Notes: generated by a model from the letters alone, not told the origin. DNA of 64,000 bases from Bog-756 sp050014755 (GCA_050014755.1 JBEKCS010000008.1:13277-77276); one strand, 5' to 3'. Shown: positions 32,668 through 41,056, numbered from the stretch's first letter. Translations and numbers: made by a program.

Positions 32668-33864
32668 ATGACCATCGTGACCCGCACCGACACCCTGCTG
32701 CCGGACCCGGCACCCCGGCCCGTGCGGGCAACGGTCATCTCGGTCGACGATCACCTGGTCGAGCCGCCGGACATGTTCGAGGGACGCCTGCCCGCCCGGT
32801 TCGCCGATCGGGCCCCCCGGGTAGTCGAGACCTCCCGCGGTCACCAGCTGTGGGAGTTCGACGGGCAGCGCTACTCACAGGTGGGGATGAACGCCGTGGC
32901 CGGCCGGCGCCCCGAGCACGTCACGTTGGAGCCCACCCGGTTCGAGGACATGCGGCGCGGCTGCTGGGACATCGATGCACGCATCGCCGACATGGACGTC
33001 AACGGGGTGTGGGCGTCACTCAACTTCCCGTCCCAGATCACCGGGTTCTCGGGCAGCGTGTTCTCGCGGGCGAGCGACCCCGATCTCGGGCTGGCCGTCA
33101 CCCGGGCCTGGAACGACTGGCTCTACGAGGCGTGGTGGCAGCCCTACCCGGACCGCATCATCCCCTGCGGCATCACCTTCCTCGCCGATCCCGTGCTGGC
33201 AGCCGAGGAGATCAGGCGGAACGCCGACCGCGGCTTCCGGTCGGTGACCCTCCCCGAACGCCCGCAGAAGATCGGACTGCCCAGCGTGTTCAGCGGCCAC
33301 TGGGACCCGGTCATGGCCGCCTGTCAGGAGACGGACACCGTCATCTCGCTCCACGTCGGTTCCTCGGGCATGCCCGACCTGCCCCCGGACGGACCGCTCG
33401 TGGCCCTCGGTGCCACCCTGTTCGGCCAGATGTCGCTGACCGCGTGCGCCGAGTGGCTGTGGTCCGGGCTGCCGGTGCGCTTCCCCGACCTGCACATCGC
33501 CATGAGCGAGGGAGGGATCGGCTGGGTGGCCATGCTGCTGGACCGCCTGGACAACATCGTCGACCGGTCCGGATACGGGCGAGGGTACGACGAGTCGGGC
33601 CTGCGGCCCGCCGACGTGCTGCAGCGCAACTTCTGGTTCTGCACCATCGACGACCCGTCCACCATCGACACCCGCCACCGGATCGGCATCGACCACGTGA
33701 TGGTGGAGGTCGACTATCCCCACGGCGACTCGACCTGGCCCGACACCCAGGACGTCATCGAACGGTTCTGGGGCCATCTGCCCGTCGAGGAGCTCCGCAA
33801 GCTGACCCACGAGAACGCCGCCCACCTCTACCGCTGGCCGCTTCCCGACAACGTCCTGCCGTGA
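32668..33864 (+). CDS. Amidohydrolase-family protein (COG2159 type), paralogue 2
   Basis: The predicted protein is 398 aa. It shares the same signatures as the 24.6-kb and 41.2-kb proteins: VISVDDHLVEPPDMFEGRLP, RGCWDIDARIADMDVNG, ISLHVGSSG, MSEGGIGWVAMLLDRLD and VEVDYPHGDSTWPDTQ. Particularly close to the 41.2-kb copy: both begin with a TLLPDP.P.P motif. It is likely a metal-dependent hydrolase or decarboxylase of an unknown acid. GGAGG lies 7-8 bases ahead of ATG 32668. The stop overlaps the GTG of the aldolase gene (GTGA), so the two are co-translated. Confidence 0.9.
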   Translation: MTIVTRTDTLLPDPAPRPVRATVISVDDHLVEPPDMFEGRLPARFADRAPRVVETSRGHQLWEFDGQRYSQVGMNAVAGRRPEHVTLEPTRFEDMRRGCWDIDARIADMDVNGVWASLNFPSQITGFSGSVFSRASDPDLGLAVTRAWNDWLYEAWWQPYPDRIIPCGITFLADPVLAAEEIRRNADRGFRSVTLPERPQKIGLPSVFSGHWDPVMAACQETDTVISLHVGSSGMPDLPPDGPLVALGATLFGQMSLTACAEWLWSGLPVRFPDLHIAMSEGGIGWVAMLLDRLDNIVDRSGYGRGYDESGLRPADVLQRNFWFCTIDDPSTIDTRHRIGIDHVMVEVDYPHGDSTWPDTQDVIERFWGHLPVEELRKLTHENAAHLYRWPLPDNVLP

Positions 33865-34610
33865 CCGAGGCACCATTCTCCCCCACCCGGGACCAACTCC
33901 TGCCGCCGCTCACGCCCCGCCAGGAGTTGGTCCTGCTGGCCCGGACCCTGTGGCGCGAGGGCTACGACGACCACCTGGCCGGGCACATCACCTACCGCCA
34001 GTCCGACGGGACGCTGCTGTGCAACCCGTGGCTCCTCCTGTGGGACGAGCTCCGCCCGGACGACGTGCTGCGGATCGACGTCGACGGCCACGTGCTGGAC
34101 GGCGAGTGGCCGGTTCCACCGGGGATCCCCCTCCACCTCGAACTGCACCGTCAACGCCACGACGTGGTGGTCGCCGTGCACAGCCATCCCCGCTACGCCA
34201 CCGTATGGGCGGACCTCGGACGGATCCCCGGCTGCTTCGACCAGAGCTCGGCGCTCGGGGGCGGCGAACCGGTCCTGGTCGACGAGTACGAAGGACCGGT
34301 CGACTCGCGCGAGGCGGCGGCCCGGGCCGTCACGTCGATGGGCCCGGCCGCCTCGGCGCTGCTGGCCAATCACGGGGTACTGGTCACCGCGGGCAGCATC
34401 CGGGCCGCCCACCAGCGTTCGGTCGCGCTCGAGTACCGGAGCCGGCGAGCCTGGCAGGTCGAAGCGATCGGCGAGGGCCGCGAGCTCCCCGAGCCGGCCC
34501 GCTCCTTCTTCCGGGCGTCCGACGGCGACGGGTTCGTGGGCTTCTTCGAGGCCATGGCCCGCCAGGAGCTCCGCCTCGACCCCGGCTGCCTGGAGCCGCG
34601 CCGGTCGTGA
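33861..34610 (+). CDS. Class II aldolase/adducin-family protein
   Basis: The predicted protein is 249 aa. The zinc-binding motif VHSHPRYATVWA (His107, His109) and the distal NHGVLV His are present, with DHLAGHITYR near 38-46, which is the substrate phosphate/carboxylate loop. Family members cleave or decarboxylate sugar-phosphate-like or hydroxy-acid substrates (fuculose-1-phosphate aldolase, HMG-type decarboxylases). It is translationally coupled to the amidohydrolase, suggesting two consecutive steps. It is the last gene before the composition change of the accessory island. Confidence 0.88.
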   Translation: MTEAPFSPTRDQLLPPLTPRQELVLLARTLWREGYDDHLAGHITYRQSDGTLLCNPWLLLWDELRPDDVLRIDVDGHVLDGEWPVPPGIPLHLELHRQRHDVVVAVHSHPRYATVWADLGRIPGCFDQSSALGGGEPVLVDEYEGPVDSREAAARAVTSMGPAASALLANHGVLVTAGSIRAAHQRSVALEYRSRRAWQVEAIGEGRELPEPARSFFRASDGDGFVGFFEAMARQELRLDPGCLEPRRS

Positions 34611-34649
34611 TCCCCAGAAGTTCCGGTCACACAGAAGGGTGAACCCGAG

Positions 34650-35687
34650 ATGAGTGCAGTGACCTCCGTTGCAACAGGGGAAGAACTCCTCGACGCCCTC
34701 CGGTCCGGAGCCACGACCGTCGAGATCCAGGGGTCCATCTCCGGCACGCCGATGGTGACCCTGGACCCCGGCGTCACGGTACGGGGAGGGACCATCCGAT
34801 TCGGGGCCAAGGGCATCCGGATGACCAGCGACAACACCATCGACGGCGTCACCGTCGTGACCGCCGAGGACGAGGTCGCCATCCTCAACGACACCAGCGT
34901 CTCCGATCTCGGAACGCTGACAGTCAGGGGTGTCCGGGCCACCGGACAGGTGCACCTGCTGGCACAGGATACGGTCCGTTCGGGGCACGTCCACGTCGAG
35001 GGGATGACGATCGACAGGGCCGATGGACGGGGGAGGGTGGAGCGTCCGCACGGTTTCGGCGTCGAAGCTCTCCAAGGTGCCTTCACGCTCTGGAATCGGC
35101 AGGAGGACGGTGCTGGCGTCCTCACTGCCGAACTGCTCGACATCGGCGTCGGAACGGCCGACTCACCGGTACAGGGCAGTGGGGTGTCCGTCGGTGGTCA
35201 CGGGGATTGGCAGGGTGGAGCCGATGGGGGCACCGTCCGGGTTTCGACGTTGCGCACGGGGGAGGTCCATACCGACGGGGGGATTCCAGCCGGCACGCCT
35301 GACCTGATCAGCGGGGGCGTGTTCGTCATCACCGGAGCCGACGTCGCTCACGTGGTCAACGCCGGACCGGTGACGACCAATGGACCAAGCGACGTGGTGC
35401 TCGACAATTGGGGACGGATGGACGGGTGGACGGCTGAGTCAGCCGTGACATCGAATGGCCCCGGCGGCAGCGTCGGTTCGGTACACATCGGCGGGCGGGT
35501 GGCCACGCGTGGCGACAACGTCGTCACCGTGGAGATCGAAGGGGAGGTGGGAGCGATCGACGTGGCAGGCGGGATCGTCCTCGAGGGAGAGGGTTCGGAC
35601 GCGGTCCATGTCCACGGCACGGTCGGAGGCCTGAGCGAGGTGGACATCAGAGCAGACCATGGACGACGGGTCGTCCACTCCGACTGA
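34650..35687 (+). CDS. Predicted right-handed beta-helix protein, no known function
   Basis: The predicted protein is 345 aa. It is almost wholly made of short beta-strand turns rich in Gly, Val, Thr and Asp (for example GVTVRGGTIRFGAKGIRM, HVHVEGMTIDRADGRG and GGRVATRGDNVVTVEIEG), as in pectate-lyase-like parallel beta-helices. There is no signal peptide, no Cys and no clear lyase residues. The opening SVATGEELLDALRSGATTVEIQG is the usual cap of such folds. AGAAGGG lies 10-11 bases ahead of ATG. Codon use is less GC-biased than in the surrounding catabolic genes. It may be a structural or adhesin-like protein exported by another route, or a tailspike-type remnant. I cannot assign a function. 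Confidence 0.75.
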   Translation: MSAVTSVATGEELLDALRSGATTVEIQGSISGTPMVTLDPGVTVRGGTIRFGAKGIRMTSDNTIDGVTVVTAEDEVAILNDTSVSDLGTLTVRGVRATGQVHLLAQDTVRSGHVHVEGMTIDRADGRGRVERPHGFGVEALQGAFTLWNRQEDGAGVLTAELLDIGVGTADSPVQGSGVSVGGHGDWQGGADGGTVRVSTLRTGEVHTDGGIPAGTPDLISGGVFVITGADVAHVVNAGPVTTNGPSDVVLDNWGRMDGWTAESAVTSNGPGGSVGSVHIGGRVATRGDNVVTVEIEGEVGAIDVAGGIVLEGEGSDAVHVHGTVGGLSEVDIRADHGRRVVHSD

Positions 35688-35851
35688 CCGACCGCCCCGG
35701 TCGCCCACCGTTCCGCGTCGTCTGTCCGGTGGCCCCCGCGGTGCCGACGCCCGCAGCGCTGTCCCATCCCGCCGATCACTGGTGAGCGCAGGGGGCCGGA
35801 CTCCCCTGCTCATGCGAAGATGGCCACTACGTACGGAGGGAGGCATCCGCG

Positions 35852-36238
35852 ATGGCGACTGACCCGGTGGACATGGAGCAGGTCGCCGGACAGATTCGCA
35901 CTGCCCTCCAGTCGGCCGATCTCGACGGCTATCGGGAGCTCCTCGATCCCGACGTCACCTGGGGTGCTCCGGACGATCACAATTCAGGGTGCCGCAACCG
36001 GGACCAGGTCCTCACCTGGTATCGCCGAGGCCGGGCGAAGGGGATCCGAGCGGACGTCACCGAAGCGGGCGTATACGGCGACAAGATCCTCGTGGGTCTG
36101 GACGTGGTCGACGATCGCTCATCGTCCGAGACTCGTGATGCGACGCAGCGCTGGCAGGTTCTCACCATCAGGAATGGACTCGTCGCCGACATCCGGGGAT
36201 TCGAGGACCGGGCCACAGCAGTTTCTCGCCTGAGTTGA
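35852..36238 (+). CDS. SnoaL-like / NTF2-fold protein
   Basis: The predicted protein is 128 aa. The pattern IRTALQSADLDGYRELLDPD, then TWGAPDD, and a terminal VLTIRNGLVADIRGFEDRA is that of SnoaL-like cone-shaped proteins, used as cyclases, isomerases or unknown binding proteins. GGAGGGAGG lies 7 bases ahead of ATG 35852. It stands alone in the accessory island, 164 bp after the beta-helix gene. Confidence 0.8.
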   Translation: MATDPVDMEQVAGQIRTALQSADLDGYRELLDPDVTWGAPDDHNSGCRNRDQVLTWYRRGRAKGIRADVTEAGVYGDKILVGLDVVDDRSSSETRDATQRWQVLTIRNGLVADIRGFEDRATAVSRLS

Positions 36239-36369
36239 GCCTCCCTCCCGGTGGTCGGGCAGACACCTGAAGATCGGCGTCGATGCTTCCCCTACCGAAT
36301 CAGGCACATGTGGGCGTGGGGACAGACCAGGACACACTCCTGGCGGCCCTCGCTCGAGCGGATGCAGCG

Positions 36370-36600
36370 GCCGATCCGGTTGACGCCAGTCGCCCTCGGG
36401 AGTGCGGAGCCGACTCACGCCGAGACTTCCGAGGAAGAGACAGAGGATCGAACAGATCACGGCGCCCACGTCACTGCCAGCGATGCCGAGCGCGAGGCCC
36501 AAGACGATCGCCTATCCGGCAAGACCGTTCACCGCAATTACCAAGTGGAGGAGCAGCCACTGTCACCCAACGGGAGCGGGACCGCCTCCCACTACTGGGA
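36370..36600 (-). pseudogene. Broken DUF4190-like small membrane protein
   Basis: One minus-strand frame reads VGGGPAPVG, stop, WLLLHLVIAVNGLAG, stop (TAG), AIVLGLALGIAGSDVGAV, then ICSILCLFLGSLGVSRLR. The arrangement (Pro/Gly-rich start, NGLAI, two membrane helices, SRLR end) resembles DUF4190 membrane proteins, and third codon positions are GC-rich in the helix part. Two in-frame stops and no ribosome site indicate a decayed gene. The rest of the 36239-36704 gap shows no other coding signal. Confidence 0.35.
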
Positions 36601-36704
36601 TACTGCGTCGATGTCGACCATCAAGAAGTGGTGTGGCCGCCGTGACAACAGTGAGGCCGACCCCCTCCACGCCGAGACACGGGGCCCGAGCTGCGAATCG
36701 TGTC

Positions 36705-37688
36705 ATGGATGATCTCGAACTGTCGTGCGGGCTTCCCCCGGGACCGGACTTTGCCGACCTGGCTGTGCTGGCCGAGACACTCGGCTACACGCGGGTGTGG
36801 ATCTTCGACTCCGCTCCACTGTGGGAGGACCCTTTCATCCATCTTGCTCGTGCCGCCGAGTGGACCGAGCGCATCGGCCTCGCCACCGCCGTCCTGATCC
36901 CGACTCAGCGGTCCGTGGTGGCCATGGCCTCGGCACTGGCCACGGTGGCCCGGATTTCGGGGGGACGCCTCCGGGCGTGCTTCGGTACCGGATTCACCGC
37001 CCGCCTGGCCATAGGTCAGCAGCCGATGACCCTCGACGCCCTGATCGAGTACGTGACCACTCTGCGGCAGCTTCTGGCCGGGGAGATCGCCTTGGTTGAC
37101 GGAGTTCCCGCCCGGATGCTCCACGCACCCGGACTGGCCGAGGCCAGGCCCCTCGCCGTCCCACTCTGGCTCAGCGTCTTCGGGCCCCGGGGACGTGCAC
37201 TCGCTGGCGACGTGGCCGATGGAATCATCGGTTCACCCCACCCGACCCTGCCGGCAGCCATGATCGTGTCCGGCACCGTGCTCGAGCCAGGCGAGGACCC
37301 AGGATCAGACCGGGTCCGGAATTCCATCGGACCATGGCGAGTTCTCGCCTGGCACGATGCCTACGCCAACGGGGGAGCAGAGGCGGTCGACGATCTGCCC
37401 GGTGGACGGGCCTGGCGTGAAGCACTCGAGGCCCTGGCGCCGCCGGACCAGCGTCACCTGTTGACGTTCGAAGGCCATGTCACCCATCTCCCCGATCGGG
37501 ACCGCCAACTCCTCCCGCACATCGACATCACGTCGATGGTCGGGGAGCCCGATCGAATTGCGGGGCAGCTGGACCGTCTGGGTGATGCAGGCTTTACCGA
37601 GATCATCTATACGCCGACCGGCCCCGACGTCGCTCGAGAGCTTCGGATGATGGCATCCGTTCACCGCTCTCCATGGAGCCAGAGCTGA
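36705..37688 (+). CDS. LLM-class (luciferase-like) flavin/F420-dependent oxidoreductase
   Basis: The predicted protein is 327 aa with the TIM-barrel luciferase-like fold. LAETLGYTRVWIFDSAPLWEDPF and RIGLATAVLIPTQRS are the family strands, then ISGGRLRACFGTGF, the cofactor phosphate loop. F420 rather than FMN is likely in an actinobacterium, but this is inference. Start ATG 36705 has no strong ribosome site. The upstream 466 bp carry no intact gene. It converges with the ABM-like gene (91-bp gap). Confidence 0.85.
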   Translation: MDDLELSCGLPPGPDFADLAVLAETLGYTRVWIFDSAPLWEDPFIHLARAAEWTERIGLATAVLIPTQRSVVAMASALATVARISGGRLRACFGTGFTARLAIGQQPMTLDALIEYVTTLRQLLAGEIALVDGVPARMLHAPGLAEARPLAVPLWLSVFGPRGRALAGDVADGIIGSPHPTLPAAMIVSGTVLEPGEDPGSDRVRNSIGPWRVLAWHDAYANGGAEAVDDLPGGRAWREALEALAPPDQRHLLTFEGHVTHLPDRDRQLLPHIDITSMVGEPDRIAGQLDRLGDAGFTEIIYTPTGPDVARELRMMASVHRSPWSQS

Positions 37689-37779
37689 CGGTGGGGGTGT
37701 TCCCCATCACCGGGTGGGTGGGACACCCGACCCAGGTCAGGCGGCCGGAGCGTCGGCATCGTTCGCGACTCTCCCAAGC

Positions 37780-38202
37780 TCACACTTTGCTGGCCGAACC
37801 CGATCCTGATGGCGCAACCCCGTTCCGGCCACGGTCCCCAGAGCCCTTCGGCGCCTTCCGCGGGCGCCCCTCCCAGCGCAACCCGCCAATTCCAAAGCCT
37901 CCCAGGGAATTGCGCACCTGGGCATACAACGTCTCGTACTGCTTGCGAGTCGGATTCCTGCCAGTCACGTGTGCGATTTCCTGAGCAAACTGATTCGACA
38001 GTTCCTCCGACTTCTCCAGCCCGTCGTCCCAGAACGAGGTGACGACCACCTCGGATCGCGGACCAAGGTCGTTCCTTACGACGGTCACTCCCTGGAAGTG
38101 CGGAAACGACTCGTAACTCGGGATGACGCGATCCCTGACCGCCTCCATCATCGGTACAAGATCTGAGTTCTCAACAAAGAATGTCACTTGCCGACACTTC
38201 AT
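37780..38202 (-). CDS. ABM-like (dimeric alpha/beta barrel) small protein
   Basis: The predicted protein is 140 aa. The first 75 residues follow the ferredoxin-like pattern of antibiotic-biosynthesis-monooxygenase/stress proteins: VTFFVENSDLVPMMEAVRD, then FPHFQGVTVVRNDL, then SEVVVTSFWDDGLEKSEEL. The last 40 residues are basic and Gly-rich, probably disordered. GGAGG lies 6-7 bases ahead of ATG 38202. A short palindrome and a TACAGT box are just upstream. The function is unknown. Confidence 0.75.
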   Translation of the reverse strand: MKCRQVTFFVENSDLVPMMEAVRDRVIPSYESFPHFQGVTVVRNDLGPRSEVVVTSFWDDGLEKSEELSNQFAQEIAHVTGRNPTRKQYETLYAQVRNSLGGFGIGGLRWEGRPRKAPKGSGDRGRNGVAPSGSGSASKV

Positions 38203-38235
38203 CCGACACCTCCGCTTATTTGTTCACGCGAAGTA

Positions 38236-38251
38236 CTGTATCGCTGTACAG
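38236..38251. promoter_or_regulatory. Short palindrome at the promoter of the ABM-like gene
   Basis: CTGTA-N6-TACAG, with the minus-strand box TACAGT partly overlapping it, lies 34-49 bases upstream of the start. It is a possible operator. Confidence 0.35.
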
Positions 38252-38303
38252 GATCCGCCGCCGACTTGGTGCCCCTAGTCACCGGGAGAAGGACTCACCG
38301 CGG

Positions 38304-38335
38304 CACGCCCGGGCGTATGGATACGTCCGGGCGTG
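38304..38335 (-). terminator. Long hairpin after the HTH/Clp-N operon
   Basis: Two 15-base arms (38304-38318 and 38321-38335; CACGCCCGGGCGTAT and ATACGTCCGGGCGTG) pair with a single G-T-type mismatch and a 2-base turn. The hairpin lies 28 bp beyond the Clp-N stop in the direction of transcription. There is no U-tract, as usual for actinobacterial terminators. It could also insulate the ABM-like promoter. Confidence 0.6.
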
Positions 38336-38363
38336 GAGTTACGTCGTTGGTGGTCCGACTGAC

Positions 38364-38876
38364 TCAGCTGTCGGGCGTGACCGCATCCAATCGGTGCCGA
38401 ACCTCTGACGTGTTCACCTCGAGAGCGCCCAGCAGCACCGCCGCAGGATCTGGCGGTCGGAGGGTGAGGATCTCAGCCAGTACCTGCCGGGCCGTTACGG
38501 AGAGCCTCCGACGGTTGGGCTTGGACGCGTTCTCGAGCACGTTCTTTGCCGCGGGCGTCATGCGGAGGCGATCTCGTTGCGCAACGTCTCTGATCCTCGG
38601 CTTTTTCGGCACGGCGCGCATCGCCAGTGCGGGAACCTCGGCGCCGGACCCCAGGCCCAGGGCGGCCAGGGCTTCGTCATCGAGCGACTCAAGGGCCTGG
38701 CGAGCTTGCTGCAGGCTCACGCCCAACACGACTTCGATCGAGGGATCCTCCAACAAGGCGAGCACGAGGTGATCGGTGCCCGTTCGGCGATCGCCTCGGC
38801 GGCGAGCCTCCTCACCGGCCCGCAAATAGAGGGCCCAGCCGTGAAGCATCTCTGGCACAACGGATTCGGTAGTCAT
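38364..38876 (-). CDS. Stand-alone Clp N-terminal (Clp_N repeat) domain protein
   Basis: The predicted protein is 170 aa with two Clp-N repeats and no ATPase. The first is ARRRGDRRTGTDHLVLALLE at 26-45; the second is RMTPAAKNVLENASKPNRRR with PAAVLLGAL. In ClpA/ClpC this domain docks substrates and adaptors, so a free copy could act as adaptor, decoy or sensor. The ATG overlaps the stop of the HTH gene (ATGA), so the two proteins are made in step and probably bind each other. No Clp ATPase or protease is nearby. Confidence 0.82.
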   Translation of the reverse strand: MTTESVVPEMLHGWALYLRAGEEARRRGDRRTGTDHLVLALLEDPSIEVVLGVSLQQARQALESLDDEALAALGLGSGAEVPALAMRAVPKKPRIRDVAQRDRLRMTPAAKNVLENASKPNRRRLSVTARQVLAEILTLRPPDPAAVLLGALEVNTSEVRHRLDAVTPDS

Positions 38877-39085
38877 GATGACACCTTGTTGTATTTGGTG
38901 TGCACGGATTGGCGGGTAACGCCCAAGGCGTCGCCGATCTGCTGCCACGACCAACCCTTTTCCCGGGCCGCCGCGACGTGGTTGGCCTCGACCCGCTCAG
39001 CCAGCCGATGGAGCGCCAACGAAGCGCGTAGCCCAATGGACGGATCATCCGAAGAGAGATTCGCGCCGAGTGTCTCGATGTCCAT
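38873..39085 (-). CDS. Small helix-turn-helix DNA-binding protein
   Basis: The predicted protein is 70 aa. The helix-turn-helix covers about 45-65 (WSWQQIGDALGVTRQSVHTK), preceded by one or two helices (LRASLALHRLAERVEANHVAA). It is similar to the small HTH proteins that accompany Clp-N proteins in actinobacteria. It is the first gene of a two-gene operon. The promoter carries two 18-bp palindromes, so autoregulation is likely. ATG 39085 is at the +1 position expected from the -10 box, hence leaderless. Confidence 0.88.
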   Translation of the reverse strand: MDIETLGANLSSDDPSIGLRASLALHRLAERVEANHVAAAREKGWSWQQIGDALGVTRQSVHTKYNKVSS

Positions 39086-39088
39086 GCT

Positions 39089-39132
39089 TGTAAGTTTAGA
39101 CTGACACCTTGATATGTCAATCTACACTGACA
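39089..39132 (-). promoter_or_regulatory. Consensus promoter covered by two palindromic operators
   Basis: On the minus strand TTGACA (39120-39115) and TAAACT (39098-39093) are 16 bp apart, and ATG follows after 7 bases. Two 18-bp palindromes of form TGT-N12-ACA lie at 39089-39106 and 39115-39132 (26 bp apart). They are related by the shared sequence GGTGTCAGT on the minus strand. One covers the -10 box, the other the -35 box. This is the strongest promoter-operator arrangement in the window. Confidence 0.75.
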
Positions 39133-39334
39133 CCGCAGATCGCCTCACCGGAGGGCCCCGGATCAACGGTCAGCATCGCATGTCCTTCGTTCGGTCGAGA
39201 TGCCCCAACGGCAGGGTCTGAGCATGTGCGGTTCGATCCCACGCTGACTCTCGGTCTCCTCGTGATGGGTCGTGCCTTCCTGCGATGCTGCGTCGCCCCC
39301 CGGGGGGGCGCCGTGGACGACGTCAGCCGCGGGT

Positions 39335-41056
39335 CTACCCGTGCAGCTCCACCGTCACCGTGTCGGTACCCGAGCGCAGGACCGACCCCGGCATCGCCCC
39401 GGTGAGTTGGCCGTCGGTGACCACCGACGTTCCGTTGACCACAACGTGCCCGACCCCGTCAGCCCCGGCGTAGAGGCGGTCGGCCCCGCCGGGGAGGTCG
39501 TTCCGGGTGCGCAGCGGCCCGGGTCCGACCGTCTCCGGGTCGAAGACGACTAGGTCGGCCCACCACCCCTCGGTCAGACGGCCCCGGTCGATCAGCCCGT
39601 AGAGGCGGGCCGGGACATCGGTCAGCAGGTGCACGGCCTCCTCGAACCCGAGCAGCTCGCGCTGGCGCACGCCGTAGCCGAGCAACGAGGTCGAGTACAC
39701 CGCTCCGCACATGGTGTCGAGGTGCGCACCGGCGTCCGAGCCTCCCACCACGGCCCGCGGGTCGCGCCAGACCTCGGCGCGGGCCACCCAGTCGGCATCC
39801 GACTCGGGAATGGGTACCGAGAACCCGGTGCGCAGGCGGTCGGCGACCACGATCTCGCAGATGGCGTCCCATGCGGACAGGCCTCGTTCGGCGGCCACCG
39901 AGGCGACCGGCCGGCCTTCGAGGGCCCGGTTGGCCGGCTCGAACGTCTCCGCTACGACCAGCCGGCCCCAGTCGGCGAGGAAGCGGAGGATGCCGGCCTC
40001 GTCGGACTGGGCCCGGTCGTCCATGGCCCGCCGTGCCGCCGGGTCGCGTAGGACGGTGATGCGGTCGTCGATCGACGCGGCGAAGAACTCGCGCCACCCG
40101 GGCAGTCCGTCGAGGATGGCCCCGTGCTCGAAGGACAGGCGGAGGGCCATCGTGTGGGGCAGGGTCAGCGCCACCACCCGGGCTCCGGCCGCAGCCGCCC
40201 GTGTCGACGCCTCGAGCTGGTGGGCGGTGCCCTCGGGGTTCCCGGCGGTGACGGCCAGCACGTTCCAGTTGACCGGGCGCTGTGCGGCCAACGAGATCCG
40301 GGCCAGCAGGTCCATCTCGTCGTCGGAGAACCCGTTCAGGCAGCCGGGCACGATCATCTCGATGGTCGTCCCGGCAAAGCCGGCCACCACCGCAGCCAGC
40401 CGCTCGAGTTCGCCGGGGCCGGCCGAACGCGACGGTACGGGCTGTCCGTCACCGTCGTTGTGGGTGTGGGCCGTCGACGTGGAGAAGCCCATGGCCCCCT
40501 CCGACAGCGCCCGGTGCAGTTCGGCCTCGAGGCGGACCAGCTGTGCCTCGGTAGCCGTCTGGCCGACGGCGTCGTCGCCCATGACCGCCCGGCGCAGGGT
40601 GGAGTGACCGACCAGGAACCCGGCATTCACCCCGACTGCTCCGTCCAGGCGGGACAGCCACCTACCGAAGGAGTCCCACTCCCAATCGAGCCCGGACTGC
40701 AGGGCCGCCAGCGGCATCCCCTCCACACGGGCCATCATCCGGGCCAGGTACTCGGCGTGGTCCGGTCCGGCCGGGGCCAGCGAGAACCCGCAGTTCCCCC
40801 CGAACACGGTGGTCACGCCGTGCAGCGGGGACGGGCTGGCGGTGGGGTCCCAGAAGAGCTGGGCGTCGTAGTGGGTGTGCAGGTCGACGAAGCCCGGGGC
40901 CACCATGGCGCCTTCGGCGTCGATGACCCGGGTGGCCGTGTCCTCGACCTTCCCGATGGCCACGATCCGGCCGTCGTCGATGCCCACGTCGGCCCGCCGG
41001 GCCGGACGGCCCGTTCCGTCGACCACCAGGCCGCCCCGCACGACGAGGTCGATCAT
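39335..41056 (-). CDS. N-acyl-D-amino-acid deacylase-like amidohydrolase
   Basis: The predicted protein is 573 aa of the urease-type amidohydrolase superfamily. It begins MIDLVVRGGLVVDGTGRPA, then GFVDLHTHYDAQLFWDP with the HxH metal pair, GNCGFSLAP as in D-aminoacylases, STAHTH, GSDAGAHLD with the late metal Asp, and a closing small beta-domain (WADLVVFDPETVGPGP, LVNG-type). Related enzymes free D-amino acids from N-acyl forms, or are dihydroorotase-like. The start could also be GTG 41065, three codons earlier. It is divergent from the 41.2-kb amidohydrolase. The 249-bp gap to the HTH start holds only the operator region and a GC-rich palindrome at 39295-39309. Confidence 0.9.
   Translation of the reverse strand: MIDLVVRGGLVVDGTGRPARRADVGIDDGRIVAIGKVEDTATRVIDAEGAMVAPGFVDLHTHYDAQLFWDPTASPSPLHGVTTVFGGNCGFSLAPAGPDHAEYLARMMARVEGMPLAALQSGLDWEWDSFGRWLSRLDGAVGVNAGFLVGHSTLRRAVMGDDAVGQTATEAQLVRLEAELHRALSEGAMGFSTSTAHTHNDGDGQPVPSRSAGPGELERLAAVVAGFAGTTIEMIVPGCLNGFSDDEMDLLARISLAAQRPVNWNVLAVTAGNPEGTAHQLEASTRAAAAGARVVALTLPHTMALRLSFEHGAILDGLPGWREFFAASIDDRITVLRDPAARRAMDDRAQSDEAGILRFLADWGRLVVAETFEPANRALEGRPVASVAAERGLSAWDAICEIVVADRLRTGFSVPIPESDADWVARAEVWRDPRAVVGGSDAGAHLDTMCGAVYSTSLLGYGVRQRELLGFEEAVHLLTDVPARLYGLIDRGRLTEGWWADLVVFDPETVGPGPLRTRNDLPGGADRLYAGADGVGHVVVNGTSVVTDGQLTGAMPGSVLRSGTDTVTVELHG

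Noticed and set aside
32850..33860. Upstream part of the open frame leading into the class II aldolase
   Set aside because: It lies in another frame of the amidohydrolase gene. The aldolase start is set by the GTGA overlap at 33861.
38181..38408. Short plus-strand open frames around the ABM-like promoter and the hairpin
   Set aside because: They cross the hairpin and the divergent regulatory region, have no ribosome site and no family resemblance.
39295..39309. GCCCCCC/GGGGGGGC palindrome between the HTH and D-aminoacylase genes
   Set aside because: A homopolymer-type palindrome with no loop and no convergent genes. It may even be an assembly-prone run, so it is not called a terminator.
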